Assembly (NCBI GenBank): GCA_963832305.1
Contig: CAWHTU010000006.1
Coordinates: 61,383 to 125,382, forward strand
DNA: 64,000 bases
Origin: Roseiarcus sp963832305
Lineage (GTDB): Bacteria > Pseudomonadota > Alphaproteobacteria > Rhizobiales > Beijerinckiaceae
Direction of reading: 5' to 3'
Shown in pieces: positions 1-9,309 of the stretch. The translations under genes were made by a program, and so were the position numbers. The notes below the pieces were generated by a model. It saw nothing but the letters and a program-made list of their open reading frames with translations, was not told the origin of the DNA and did no database searches. The stretch's first letter is position 1. Each line of letters opens with the position of its first letter.

Positions 1-183
1 ACCTGCCGGACGAAGTCTGTCGAGCGCACATGCACGCGCGAAAGGCAGCCGGCGGAAGCGGCGTCAGCGACGCCGAGTTCGATCACGTTACCAGTTTCTT
101 CGTCCCGCCGGACCCGAGCGAAGGCTTCAATGTGCTCCGATACGGCGACGGTCTAGCCGCTGGAGCAGCGAGGCCAAGACGCG
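1..183. other. Left edge, no assignable gene
   Basis: No complete gene can be called here. A plus-strand frame open from the left edge runs to a stop at 213-215 and would overlap the end of the next gene by about 30 bases, so it could be the tail of a gene that starts outside the window. A minus-strand frame (about 50 codons, reading from a stop near 155 toward position 1) also looks protein-like but has no usual start codon. The two cannot be separated by eye. Confidence 0.3.
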
Positions 184-1323
184 TCAGAGCTTGGCGACAA
201 CCACGAGCTTATTGATCTGCCCGTTCTGATAGGCGCGCAGAAAAGCCTCGTAGTCCTTGACCGACACGCAGCCGTTGGAATCGCCGTTTGGCCCGAGCAT
301 GAACGGGTGCGCCAGTAATCCCGCCCGGCCATAGATGCCTCCCTCCCCGACCGGATTGAGGCGCAGGGCCTGCACCCCATGGAAGGAACCCTCCCGGAGC
401 GTCAGCTGGTAGATATGCGGCGGCGTCGGGCCGCGGGCTCGCTCGCTCACGTAGCGAGGATTGTCCAACGCCTCCCCAAGGCCCGAATGGGCTTCGAGCT
501 TCGTTCCATCCGGCAGATAGACGATCCGGGCGGAGATGTCGTAGACGGCGGTGTATCTGTCGTAGCCGGAAACCGGGGCCGAGGCGCCGAACGGCGACGG
601 GAATGAAAACAGCGGCCCTCTGCCCGCGCCGCGGCTTTCCGTCGCTATGGAAGCGGTGGAAACCGCAGGGGCGCTCGGCGCCGTCCTGCTTGCGACGCTG
701 CTTGCCGGCGCCTCGGACGCGACTGTCGGGGCGGACGGTTGCCCGAGCCCGAACAATTTCTGGAAGATGCTGCGATTGTCGACGGGAGCCGTGGAGGGAG
801 CTGTCGCAACGCTCGGTTGAGGTGGATGGCGGGAGGGCGCGGGCGCGGTGGGCGCGTTGAGTTCCGGCGGCCGAACCGGCGGCAAAGGCACGCTCTCGCC
901 GATCTCGGAACCTTCGCGCGTCGGCGGCAGAGGCGCGCTCTCGGCTTGCGGGGGTGGCGGAGCTGGTGGAAACGCCTCAAGGCTCGGCAATGGGATCGGC
1001 GCGTAGGCAGCGGGCGGAGCGGCTTCGAGGCTCGCCAACCGCGATGAAGGCTGCGCTGGCGCCGCCCGCATCATTTCGGCCAGCAGATTGGCGTCGATGA
1101 CAATTTCGCCAAACGGCTTCGACGCCACCGTCGCCGAACGGGTCGACGGTGTGTACCCTGCTGGCGCTGGAGCGGACGCCTCGCGCAGATGCAGCGCGCA
1201 AACGCTAACGACCCCGGCCAGCGCCACTGCGGCGGCGCCAGGAAGGACTTTTTGAAGCACGCGCCGAGGGCTATCCCCGCCCTCGAACGAAACCTCATCG
1301 AATGTCGCTTCTGTCCCCTGCAT
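184..1323 (-). CDS. DUF2778 (L,D-transpeptidase-like) membrane-anchored protein
   Basis: The 379-residue protein has a short cytoplasmic N-terminus, one membrane segment at about residues 27-48, a long Pro/Ala/Ser-rich linker (about 55-240), and a C-terminal domain from about 250. That domain carries His339 followed by the DSNGCVS motif with Cys352, the His/Cys pair seen in DUF2778 and Tlde1-like proteins, which are related to L,D-transpeptidases and act on peptidoglycan. The domain would therefore lie in the periplasm. The Pro-rich linker is typical of alphaproteobacterial members. No immunity-like gene is visible beside it, so a self-wall role seems likelier than an effector role; that is inference. 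About 260 bases upstream hold no other gene. Confidence 0.8.
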   Translation of the reverse strand: MQGTEATFDEVSFEGGDSPRRVLQKVLPGAAAVALAGVVSVCALHLREASAPAPAGYTPSTRSATVASKPFGEIVIDANLLAEMMRAAPAQPSSRLASLEAAPPAAYAPIPLPSLEAFPPAPPPPQAESAPLPPTREGSEIGESVPLPPVRPPELNAPTAPAPSRHPPQPSVATAPSTAPVDNRSIFQKLFGLGQPSAPTVASEAPASSVASRTAPSAPAVSTASIATESRGAGRGPLFSFPSPFGASAPVSGYDRYTAVYDISARIVYLPDGTKLEAHSGLGEALDNPRYVSERARGPTPPHIYQLTLREGSFHGVQALRLNPVGEGGIYGRAGLLAHPFMLGPNGDSNGCVSVKDYEAFLRAYQNGQINKLVVVAKL

Positions 1324-1587
1324 CCCTCGCCCTACGCTTACGCTTGGCCACTCGAATCAAATTATCGCGTACGCGTTGAACCATTCTTAACGCAGTCCGC
1401 CGCCCTTTGCCAACCCGTGCTGGAGTTTGCCTCGATCGCTCCCGCGGAATCTTTGTTAACCCTTTGGAAATGCTTAAAACGATAACGGCGGCTGTTGTTC
1501 GGATCCGGCGTGGAATTTGTGCTGGCGCGAGGTGGGCTTTCTTGGCGCAATGCTGCCCCGGAGATTAAGGGGCGTCCCCCGCGGGAC

Positions 1588-2918
1588 TCAGTTGGCCTCT
1601 GCGCGGCCCTGCGGGCGTGCGAGCGCGGCGAGCGTACGTGGCGTCGGCCGGACGCCCGCGCGCTCGGCGAGCAGCGAACGCGCCAGGCTCCATTGGCCCG
1701 AGCGTTCAGCCGCCGCGATCAGCGTCAGGTTGACGATGTCGCGCTGGGCGTGGCTGCCGCCAACGCGAATCGCTTCGTGCCGGACCGGCAGGATTGCTTC
1801 GACGGCTCCGGCGGCGTCGCCGCCGGCGAAGGCGAGCATGCCGTCGATGAGTCGCCGGCCGACTTCCGCTGTGACCTGCCGATTGTCGCCCGAGCCCAGG
1901 CGCTCGTAGGCGTCGAGCGAATCGCGAAAGCGCTTGACGTCGCCCGGATCGGGCGAACGCGCGGCGGCGAAGGCGCAATGCAAGTCGTTTAGGGCGAGCA
2001 CATGGTCGTCGACATGCGTCATCCATTTGCCGGCGACCGCCGCCCAGCGATTCCCCACATCGACGCCCGCAAGTTCGAGTCGCCATAGGAGCGCGGCGGC
2101 GTCGACGCGGTCGAGCGTGGCGTCAGCGGCGAGCTTCGGAGCCGAGAAGCGGTCATAGTCGGCGAGAACCTCATCGAAGCGTCCCTGCTCGATCAGGAAC
2201 AGCGCCAGATGCCAGCCGTTGTGGCCGGCCATGAAATGCGCGGGACCCCAGTGTTCGCGCGTCGACTTCAGAAAGGCCACGCCCTCGTCGTGGCGGTTGG
2301 CGGTCTCCATTACGTGAGCGAGCGCATGCGTCGCCCAGGCGTCGCGCGGGTTCCCCGCCAGCGCCTCGCGGCCAAAGGCCTCGGCGCGCTCGAGGTCGCC
2401 GGTTTCCTCGAGCCCGAAGGCGTAAAGGCCGAGGACGAAGCTGGTGAGCGGGTTTCCGCGTCCCACGCCGGCAAGACCCGCGCGGCGCAGTCGCGGATGG
2501 CGGCCGATCGGCCGAGAAAGAAATAGGCGTCCTGCACCAGCCGCAAGGCGAGCGCATCGGTTGGGTGATCGACCAGTATCGTCTCCCAGTCCGCGATCGC
2601 TTGCGACGTCCTGCCTTCCGCCCAGGCGTTGGCGGCGGCGAAATGGCGCCGCTCGCGCCCTGAGGCGCGACGCATCGCGGGTTCCGCCGCGCCCAGCGCC
2701 TTGGCCACTTCCGGATGGTCGCCGCGAAAGCCGCCAATCATATAGAGGGCGGCGATTGCCGCGCCGCCCAGTGCGAAACCGGGATCGCGCGCCAGCGCCT
2801 GCTTGAGAATCCCGACCGGATCGCCGGTCAGGCCATAATAGTCGGCGATCGCCCGATCGAAGGCTGCCGCCGATTCGGGCGCGCCGGCAAGCGTAAGGCC
2901 CTGCTGGTCTTTGGCCAT
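1588..2918 (-). pseudogene. TTC38-like tetratricopeptide repeat protein, one frameshift
   Basis: The ATG at 2918 opens a frame giving the usual N-terminus of bacterial TTC38-family proteins (helical repeats, motif LKQALARDPGFALG). Near 2451-2456 the reading continues in another frame with the typical NPLTSFVLGLYAFGLEETGD stretch and runs to the stop at 1588. Rejoined, the product is about 443 residues, the usual family length, so a single base seems to be missing. The longer open frame that reaches back to 3123 is only a shifted shadow of the N-terminal half. The molecular role of bacterial TTC38 proteins is not established. The reading could be a true mutation or an assembly error. Confidence 0.75.
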
Positions 2919-3086
2919 TCATCGGTCCTCTTTCACTCGCCACCATAGCGTGAGCGAATCGCGGTCGAAACCATATGGGCGCGCCGACTGGCGTTTTCGC
3001 GGCCATTTGATCGGCGTCCTCTTTCTGCGCCGCAGCGACGCGCCTACATACGGGCGGCGTTGGGGCGGCAGCCGAAGGACCGTTGG

Positions 3087-3952
3087 ATGAAGGGCAAGAC
3101 CATCGTCGCCACCGGCGCGACATCGGGCATCGGCCAGGCCGCGGTCCTGGAGCTCGCGGGGCTGGGCGCCCGGATCGTCATCGTCGCGCGCGACGAGGCT
3201 CGCGCACAGGCGACGATGCGGAAGCTCGAGGCGAAAGCGCCCGGGCTCGGCCATCGCGTTCATTTCGCGGATCTCTCGAGCATGGCGGAAACGCGGAAGG
3301 TCGGAGAGACGATCGCCGCCAGCGAGCCGCGCATCGACGTCTTGATCAACAACGCCGGCGCATTGTTTTCCGAGCGGCGGGTGACAGCCGAAGGCCTGGA
3401 ACTGACCTTCGCCCTCAACCACATGGCCTATTTCGTGCTCACCGAGGCGCTGCGCGCGAAGCTCGTCGCTTCGGCCCCGGCGCGGATCGTCTCCACCTCC
3501 TCGACCGCGCATCAGGGCATGAGCCTCGACTTCGACGACTTGCAGAGCGCCAGGGGTTACGGCGGCCTCAAGGTTTACGGACGCTCCAAGCTCGCCAACA
3601 TCCTGTTCACGCGCGAGCTCGCCCGGCGCCTCGCCGGCACGGGAGTGACGGCCAATTGCCTCCATCCGGGCGTCGTCGCGACCCGGTTCGGCTCTTCGAG
3701 CGGCGGCTGGGCGGGCCTCCTGATCCCTTTCCTCAGGCCGTTCTTCATCGTCGCCGGAGAAGGGCGCCGACACGATCGTCTACCTCGCCTCTTCGCCGGA
3801 GGTCGCGAGGACGACGGGCGAGTATTTCGTCAAGCGCAAGATCGCCGAGCCGTCCGCGGCCGGCGCGCGACGACGCGGCGGCGAAAAGGCTTTGGGAGGC
3901 GAGCGAGGCGCTCGCCGGCGCCCGTTCGCCGAAGGAGCGCGCCGCGGGTTAG
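3087..3952 (+). pseudogene. Short-chain dehydrogenase, two frameshifts
   Basis: This is a classical SDR oxidoreductase of the retinol-dehydrogenase-like type. The nucleotide-binding motif TGATSGIG is at residues 9-16, NNAG follows, and the catalytic Tyr164-x3-Lys168 is present. The ATG at 3087 is preferred over an upstream TTG because the Rossmann strand starts right after it. The frame shifts near 3755 (the expected SPEKGADT-like loop is broken) and again near 3862, after which the C-terminus reads to the TAG at 3950-3952. Rejoined length is about 288 residues. Its stop overlaps the stop of the convergent next gene by two to three bases. Confidence 0.75.
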
Positions 3953-4282
3953 CGCCGCTTGCGAGTCTTCGCCTTCGCCGCGCCATGGCGCCAGGCCATC
4001 TCCAGCGCGGCGCTGAGTTCTGGCTCGCTGAGCGCGGCCAGTGTCGCCCGGGTCCAGCCCTGCCTGCCCCAGGCGTTGTCCAGAGGGGCGAACGCATCCG
4101 GCGCGCACGGCGTATTTGAGCGCCTGCTCGTCGGGCGCAAACTTGATGTTGGCGCTCAATTCGTCCGGCGCAAGCGTCGCGAACGTGACCCGCGCCTTGA
4201 ACGCGCGCCGGTCGAAATGCGGGTATTCGGCGACGCCGGGAAGCGCGAGCGCGATCCGGCGGAAATCGGCGGCGTCGCTCAC
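3949..4282 (-). pseudogene. MmcQ/YjbR-like protein, one frameshift
   Basis: The N-terminus from the ATG at 4282 (FRRIALALPGVAEYPHFDR, then FATLAPDELSANIKF) is typical of the MmcQ/YjbR family, small proteins of about 110-120 residues with a double-wing DNA-binding-like fold. Near 4107 the frame changes and continues with FAPLDNAWGRQGWT and the usual C-terminal helix ending in a Lys/Arg-rich tail. Rejoined length is about 111 residues. The natural substrate or DNA target of the family is not known. It is convergent with the SDR gene before it. Confidence 0.7.
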
Positions 4283-4414
4283 GACCCTCCCCCGGCGCGG
4301 GAGGCGCGATGCGCCGCGCCGTGGCCATTGTGCCGACGGCGGCGCCGCGCGTACTGTGCCTGACCGGGGGGACGCGCGCTATCGACTGCCGCGCGCCAAC
4401 GAGGAGACGCCGAA

Positions 4415-5702
4415 ATGGCCGAGGCCGGATTGGACAAGGTCAAGACCGTTCTGCGTGTCACGAGCGGCAATTTCCTCGAAATGTATGACTTCTTTCTGTT
4501 CGGCATCTATGCCCGGCAGATCGCGGCCACGTTCTTCCCGAGCGACGATCCCTATGCTTCGCTGATGGCGACGTTCCTCAGCTTCACCGCCGGGTTTGCA
4601 ATGCGCCCGATCGGCGCGCTGGTGCTCGGACCTTATATCGACCGCATCGGCCGCCGCCAGGGCCTGCTCGTCACGCTGTCGATCATGGCCTGCGGCACGA
4701 TCCTCATCGCGTTCGTGCCGGGCTACGCGACCATCGGAATGCTTGCGCCCATGCTGGTGGTGCTCGGGCGTTTGCTGCAGGGATTCTCGGCCGGCGTCGA
4801 GCTCGGCGGGGTCTCGGTCTATCTGTCGGAGATGGCGACGCCGGGCAATAAGGGCTTCTATGTCAGCTGGCAATCGGCGAGCCAGCAGGTCGCGGTCGTA
4901 TTCGCCGCGCTGCTCGGTTATGCGATCGCCAACCTGATGGCGCCCGAAGCGGCCGCCGGCTGGGGCTGGCGCATTCCGTTCTTCATCGGCTGCGCGATCA
5001 TCCCGATGCTCTACATCCTTCGCCGGTCGCTCCAGGAAACGAAGGAGTTCGCCGCGCGCAAAGTCCATCCGACAACGCGCCAGATTTTCGCCACCCTGGC
5101 CGCGGATTGGTATCTCGTGCTTGGCGGCGTGGCGTTGGTGATCATGACCACCGTCTCATTCTATCTCATCACCATCTACACGCCGACCTTCGGCCGCCGC
5201 GTGCTCAATCTCACCGAGTTCGCAGGTTCTGCTGGCGACCATGGCGATCGCCGTCTCGAATTTCATCTGGCTGCCGATCTCGGGGGCGGTGTCTGACCGC
5301 ATCGGCCGCAAGCCGATCCTGGTCGGCTTCACGGTCCTCGCCCTTCTCACCGCTTATCCGGCGCTCGCCTGGCTGGTGCGGGAGCCGAGTTTCGGCAAGA
5401 TGCTCGCAGTCGAACTGTGGCTGTCGCTGATCTACGCCTGGTACAACGGCGCGATGGTCGTCGCCTTGACCGAGCTCATCCCGGCCTCGGTGCGCACGTC
5501 CGGCTTCTCGCTTGCCTACAGCCTGGCGACGACGCTCGGCGGCTCGTCGCTCCTCATCTCGACCTGGCTCATTGAGCACACCGGCGACAAAGCCGCGCCC
5601 GGGTACTGGATGAGCTTCGCGGCGCTCTGCGGCCTGATTGCGACGTTGGCGCTCTACCGTCGGCCCGCGGGCGGCGTCCAGTTGGCGACGGCCGGAGGGT
5701 AG
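4415..5702 (+). pseudogene. MFS organic-acid:proton symporter, one frameshift
   Basis: The N-terminus contains the motif NFLEMYDFFLFG of the metabolite:H+ symporter (MHS) branch of the major facilitator superfamily, the group with citrate and tricarballylate carriers. The MFS signature DRIGRR occurs in the loop between helices 2 and 3 and again as DRIGRK in the second half. The frame breaks near 5225 within helix 7 or just before it, and the remaining helices read on to the stop at 5700-5702. Rejoined length is about 429 residues with about 12 membrane helices, as expected. Substrate is probably a di- or tricarboxylate; that is inferred from the family only. Confidence 0.78.
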
Positions 5703-5733
5703 GGCCTGCTGCGCAACAAGAACAAAGCGCCCC

Positions 5734-6240
5734 CTACGCCCCGAGCTTCTGCTTCAGCCGGAAGGCGAAGGCGACCGCCAGCGACTGGACCCGGCCCTGC
5801 AGAGCCTGCTCCGGCAGCGCCTGATCGGTCGGGTTTGAAATGTAGGTCGATACCGCGTGGACGCTGATCGTGTGGCCGCCCACCACCGCAACGCCTCGCA
5901 TCCGGTCGGGATCGGCCGGCCCGCCGCCGCCAAGATAAAGCGTGTCGATGCGAACGTTGAGCGGAACCGCGCCGGGGTCGCTGGGGGCGATCCGGGCCCC
6001 AAAGGCTTGGGCCAACGCGCCGGGCAGAGCCTGCTGCGCCCATTGCGCGGACGGGTTGCCGACGTAAGCGACGAGCGGTGAAGTGTCGATGTTGACGGCG
6101 CCGATCCGCAAGCCCGGCGGCGGCGCCGCGCCCGGCTGAACGCCGGCGGTCGGCGTGGTATTGCAGCCGCCCAATCCAGCGGCGGCGAATGCGCTGATAC
6201 TCAAGAGCGCCGCGCGGCGCGTCAAAACATCTGTCAGCAT
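5734..6240 (-). CDS. Predicted lipoprotein of unknown function
   Basis: The 168-residue product has an N-terminal signal with twin arginines (TRRAALL), a hydrophobic stretch and a lipobox LGGC with the lipid-bearing cysteine at residue 26, so it should be attached to a membrane facing the periplasm. The mature part has a short Pro-rich linker and a globular domain with a Gly-rich loop (YLGGGGPADPDR). I do not recognise a named family. It is followed on the same strand by no close partner; the exported protein at 6333-7064 lies upstream, about 90 bases away, and could share a transcript. Confidence 0.7.
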   Translation of the reverse strand: MLTDVLTRRAALLSISAFAAAGLGGCNTTPTAGVQPGAAPPPGLRIGAVNIDTSPLVAYVGNPSAQWAQQALPGALAQAFGARIAPSDPGAVPLNVRIDTLYLGGGGPADPDRMRGVAVVGGHTISVHAVSTYISNPTDQALPEQALQGRVQSLAVAFAFRLKQKLGA

Positions 6241-6332
6241 ACGAGCCTCCCTCGATCAGGCTTCCCCGCTTCGCTCCGCTCGTTCCTGCGAAACTGACGA
6301 ACACCGGATCGCCACGACATATTCTAAGCCTC

Positions 6333-7064
6333 TCAATAGCAGGGCGGATAGGGGTAGTAGCCGCAAGCCACGGGCGGAGGCGGCGGCGCATAGTAGGGAT
6401 AAGCGTAGGGGTGATAATAGGCGCCCGCGGCCGCCGCTCCGACCGCCGCCGCGCCGAGGCCGACCGCCGCCGCTCCCGCCCACCCATTAGGGTGACCGTA
6501 CCAGGCGCCGTGCCATCCGCCGCCGTAGCCGCCGGCGACGAATCCCCGGCCGCCATAGCCGCGCGCGGCGAACCAGTCGATGAACAGCGAAGCCGGTCCA
6601 GTCGCCTTGGTGAGGCTTCCCTCGAGCACGGACACCTGGAAGGTCAAGTTGCCGCCCTCGAGCTTCGGCGACTTGAGCACCACGACGGCGTCCTCGACAG
6701 CATCGCCTTCGGCGCTCAGCACCGAAATCGTGGCGTTCGGGGGATCCTTGGCGAAACTGTTGCTTCCCTCATCCCATTCCTTGAGGAAGTCCTTGGTCAG
6801 CACATGGCCGGCGGCCCGGTACGGACGATCGGCGAAGACGATCGAATTCGATCCCACGTCGGCCATCGTCAGAACGCCGCCCTGAAGAGTGGCGCCGCGA
6901 GAATTGATGACCGCGAGCGAGGGAATCATGGCGCCTTTGGCCGACTGCGTCCGGCCGATCGTCTTCTGACCCGGCGCGGCGATCGCGTCCTGAGCCGACG
7001 CTGCATAGGGCGCCGCTATGAGCGCGGCGAGGCCCGCGCATATACGGATCATGGCGATATTCAT
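6333..7064 (-). CDS. Exported protein with Gly/Tyr/Pro-rich tail
   Basis: The 243-residue protein has a signal peptide (cleavage likely after about residue 24, AASAQ), then a domain of about 140 residues and a low-complexity C-terminus of Gly-Ala and Tyr-Pro repeats ending in tyrosine- and cysteine-containing triplets. A Shine-Dalgarno-like GGAGG lies just before the ATG at 7064. The ordered part resembles proteins annotated only as hypothetical in related bacteria. The tail looks like those of surface or wall-exposed proteins. No enzyme motif is visible. Confidence 0.7.
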   Translation of the reverse strand: MNIAMIRICAGLAALIAAPYAASAQDAIAAPGQKTIGRTQSAKGAMIPSLAVINSRGATLQGGVLTMADVGSNSIVFADRPYRAAGHVLTKDFLKEWDEGSNSFAKDPPNATISVLSAEGDAVEDAVVVLKSPKLEGGNLTFQVSVLEGSLTKATGPASLFIDWFAARGYGGRGFVAGGYGGGWHGAWYGHPNGWAGAAAVGLGAAAVGAAAAGAYYHPYAYPYYAPPPPPVACGYYPYPPCY

Positions 7065-7345
7065 AAACGAGTTCCTCCTTCGTCAGTCGCCTCTGCCGGC
7101 GCGAAGCGCGCTTGAGCATGCCGACCCGTTTGCTAGCCGTTATCAGGCATGACGCCGCAGAGCCAGATGGACGGCTTTTCGGTCTTCGGGGCCTGCCATG
7201 CAGCGCTTCCCGCCGGAATTGACGCTACTCGCCGTTCAGCTTGCGCCATAGCGGACATCGATTTTTTGAGATGATATTGGGGGACCGGCTTGCTTGCAGA
7301 TTTCACTGACTTTCGAGGGAAGCTGAGAACGACGGAGAGAGGACC

Positions 7346-8239
7346 ATGACCACAACCAGGCAGGAGCCGCAAGGAACCCCGGGGTCAGGGCGTCTCGCCG
7401 GCAAAGCCGCCATTGTGACCGGCGCCGCGCGGGGAATCGGGCGGGCGGCCGCGGTCGCCTTTGCCCGGGAGGGCGCTGAGGTGATGGGAATCGACATTGC
7501 CGGGCCGGTCAGCGCGACGCTCGAGGTCGCCCCTGCGACGCCCGAGGAGCTGGCAGAGACCGGGCGCATGGTCGAAGCTGCGGGCGCACGCTGGCGCGAA
7601 GCGCGACTCGACCAGCGCGATCTTGCCGCGCTCCGCGCCGCCGCGGACGAGGCGCGTGCGGCCTTCGGCCGGCTCGACATCCTGTTCGCGAACGCTGGCA
7701 TCCAGACCTTCAAGCCGATCCTCGAATGGGACGACGCGGATTGGCGGGACACGATCGACGTCAACCTGACCGGAACTTGCAACGCCATCCGCGCCGTTGC
7801 GCCGCATCTCGTCAGGAACGGCGGTGGGAGGATCATCGTCACCTCATCGACCCAAGGCAGGCACGGAACCAAATTCGGCGCGGCCTATTCCGCCTCGAAA
7901 TGGGGCATCATTGGCCTGATGAAATCGGCGGCGCTCGAGCTCGGTGTCCACAAGATCACCGTCAACGCCGTTATCCCCGGCCTCATCGATACGCCGTTGA
8001 CCCGCCATCGACAGCGCTACGCCCAGGCCGTCGACGATCTCGATTCCAAACGAGCGACCGCGGATCTCGAAGCAGAAGCGAAAGCAAGGCTTGCCGCCAG
8101 GTCGCCGCTCGGCGTCCCGTGGATCGAGCCCGACGCGATCGCACCTGCGGTGGTGTTCCTTGCCTCCGACGAGGCCTACATGGTGAGCGGCGCGACCTAC
8201 GACGTGACAGGCGGCGACAGCGCCAACTACACCGCTTAG
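7346..8239 (+). CDS. SDR family oxidoreductase (carveol-dehydrogenase-like)
   Basis: The 297-residue enzyme has the NAD(P)-binding motif TGAARGIG at residues 25-32, NAG near residue 117, a catalytic Ser in the SSTQG segment and the Tyr181-x3-Lys185 pair. The length and the insert after the first beta strand recall the mycofactocin-coupled or carveol-type SDRs, but no mycofactocin gene is in view, so the substrate stays open. A purine-rich GAGAGAGG precedes the ATG. It is transcribed toward the minus-strand hydroxyacid dehydrogenase and shares no operon with it. Confidence 0.85.
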   Translation: MTTTRQEPQGTPGSGRLAGKAAIVTGAARGIGRAAAVAFAREGAEVMGIDIAGPVSATLEVAPATPEELAETGRMVEAAGARWREARLDQRDLAALRAAADEARAAFGRLDILFANAGIQTFKPILEWDDADWRDTIDVNLTGTCNAIRAVAPHLVRNGGGRIIVTSSTQGRHGTKFGAAYSASKWGIIGLMKSAALELGVHKITVNAVIPGLIDTPLTRHRQRYAQAVDDLDSKRATADLEAEAKARLAARSPLGVPWIEPDAIAPAVVFLASDEAYMVSGATYDVTGGDSANYTA

Positions 8240-8269
8240 CCATCCCCGGCTCGATCGCTTCGGCGCCTC

Positions 8270-9247
8270 CTATCCGCCCTTGCCCCACTGCCCACGCCAC
8301 GGCGTCTCGGGCACGGGCGTGAGCGGCGGCTTGCCGTCGGCCCAGGCGAAGATGTTCTCGACCACGCATTCGGCCATTGCGCGACGGGTCTTGACCGAGG
8401 CCGAGCCGACATGGGGCAGGAGCACCGCGTTGGGCAGCGCGATGAGCGCCTCCGGGACGTTCGGCTCGTTCTCGTAGACGTCGAGTCCGGCGGCCAGAAT
8501 TTTTCCCGTCTTCAGGGCGTCGATCAGAGCCATCTCGTCGACCAGCGAGCCGCGCGCGATATTGATCAGCACCCCGTCCGGTCCCAACGCCTCGAGCACT
8601 TCGGCGTTAACGATATGGCGCGTCGAGGGGCCGCCGGGGGCGACGACAATGAGAATGTCCGAGGCTTTGGCCATCTCGACGAGCGAAGGATAGTAGCGGT
8701 ATGCGACGCCGGCCTGCGGGTTGCGGCCGTGGTAGACGACGTCGAGCCCGAAGCCGCCGATCCGGCTTGCGATCGCCTTGCCAATGCGCCCGAGCCCGAT
8801 GATGCCGACCGTCCGGCCCCTGAGCGAAGGGGTGAGCGGATAGGCCCCCTTCGGCCAATTCCCGGCGCGCAGATATCGCTCCGCCTGCGGCAACTGGCGC
8901 ACGGTCATCAGCACGAGGCCGAGCGCGGTGTCGGCGACCTCGTCGTCGAGCACGCCCGGTGTGTTGGTGGCGATGACGCCGAGCCGCGCCGCAGCTTTGG
9001 CGTCGACGTGGTCATAGCCGACGCCGAAGCTCGATATGATCTCGAGACTCGGGAACCGGCGCATATAAGCTTCGTCGGCCCGCACGTGGCCGGCGAGCGC
9101 GATCGCGCGAATGCGCGGCGCCCATTCGGCGAGCCAGACATCGGGGTTGGGCTCGCGCCAGAGGCGATGCAGCGGCAACCTCGCGCCGATCAGCTCGCCG
9201 ATCAGCCCCATGCCTTCGATGGGCATCAGAACATCGAGGGACTTCAT
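8270..9247 (-). CDS. D-isomer-specific 2-hydroxyacid dehydrogenase
   Basis: The protein (about 325 residues from the ATG at 9247) carries the NAD(P)-binding GLGRIGKAIA motif, the INIARGSLVDE catalytic-arginine segment, a conserved Glu in YENEP and the catalytic His in LPHVGSAS. It belongs to the glyoxylate/hydroxypyruvate (GhrB-like) or gluconate-type reductases and would reduce 2-keto acids with NAD(P)H in the cytoplasm. The start at 9247 is chosen because an AAGGAG site lies about 7-10 bases upstream; a longer frame to 9298 lacks one. It is divergent from recF, with about 60 bases between them. Confidence 0.88.
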   Translation of the reverse strand: MKSLDVLMPIEGMGLIGELIGARLPLHRLWREPNPDVWLAEWAPRIRAIALAGHVRADEAYMRRFPSLEIISSFGVGYDHVDAKAAARLGVIATNTPGVLDDEVADTALGLVLMTVRQLPQAERYLRAGNWPKGAYPLTPSLRGRTVGIIGLGRIGKAIASRIGGFGLDVVYHGRNPQAGVAYRYYPSLVEMAKASDILIVVAPGGPSTRHIVNAEVLEALGPDGVLINIARGSLVDEMALIDALKTGKILAAGLDVYENEPNVPEALIALPNAVLLPHVGSASVKTRRAMAECVVENIFAWADGKPPLTPVPETPWRGQWGKGG

Positions 9248-9309
9248 CGGCGGCGCTCTCCTTCTTTCCCACTTTCGCGCCGCGGGCGGACGTGGCACAC
9301 GGGCGGCCC

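Noticed and set aside
7133..7372. 79-codon minus-strand frame before the SDR
   Set aside because: It overlaps the SDR start and its ribosome site and has no protein-like features.
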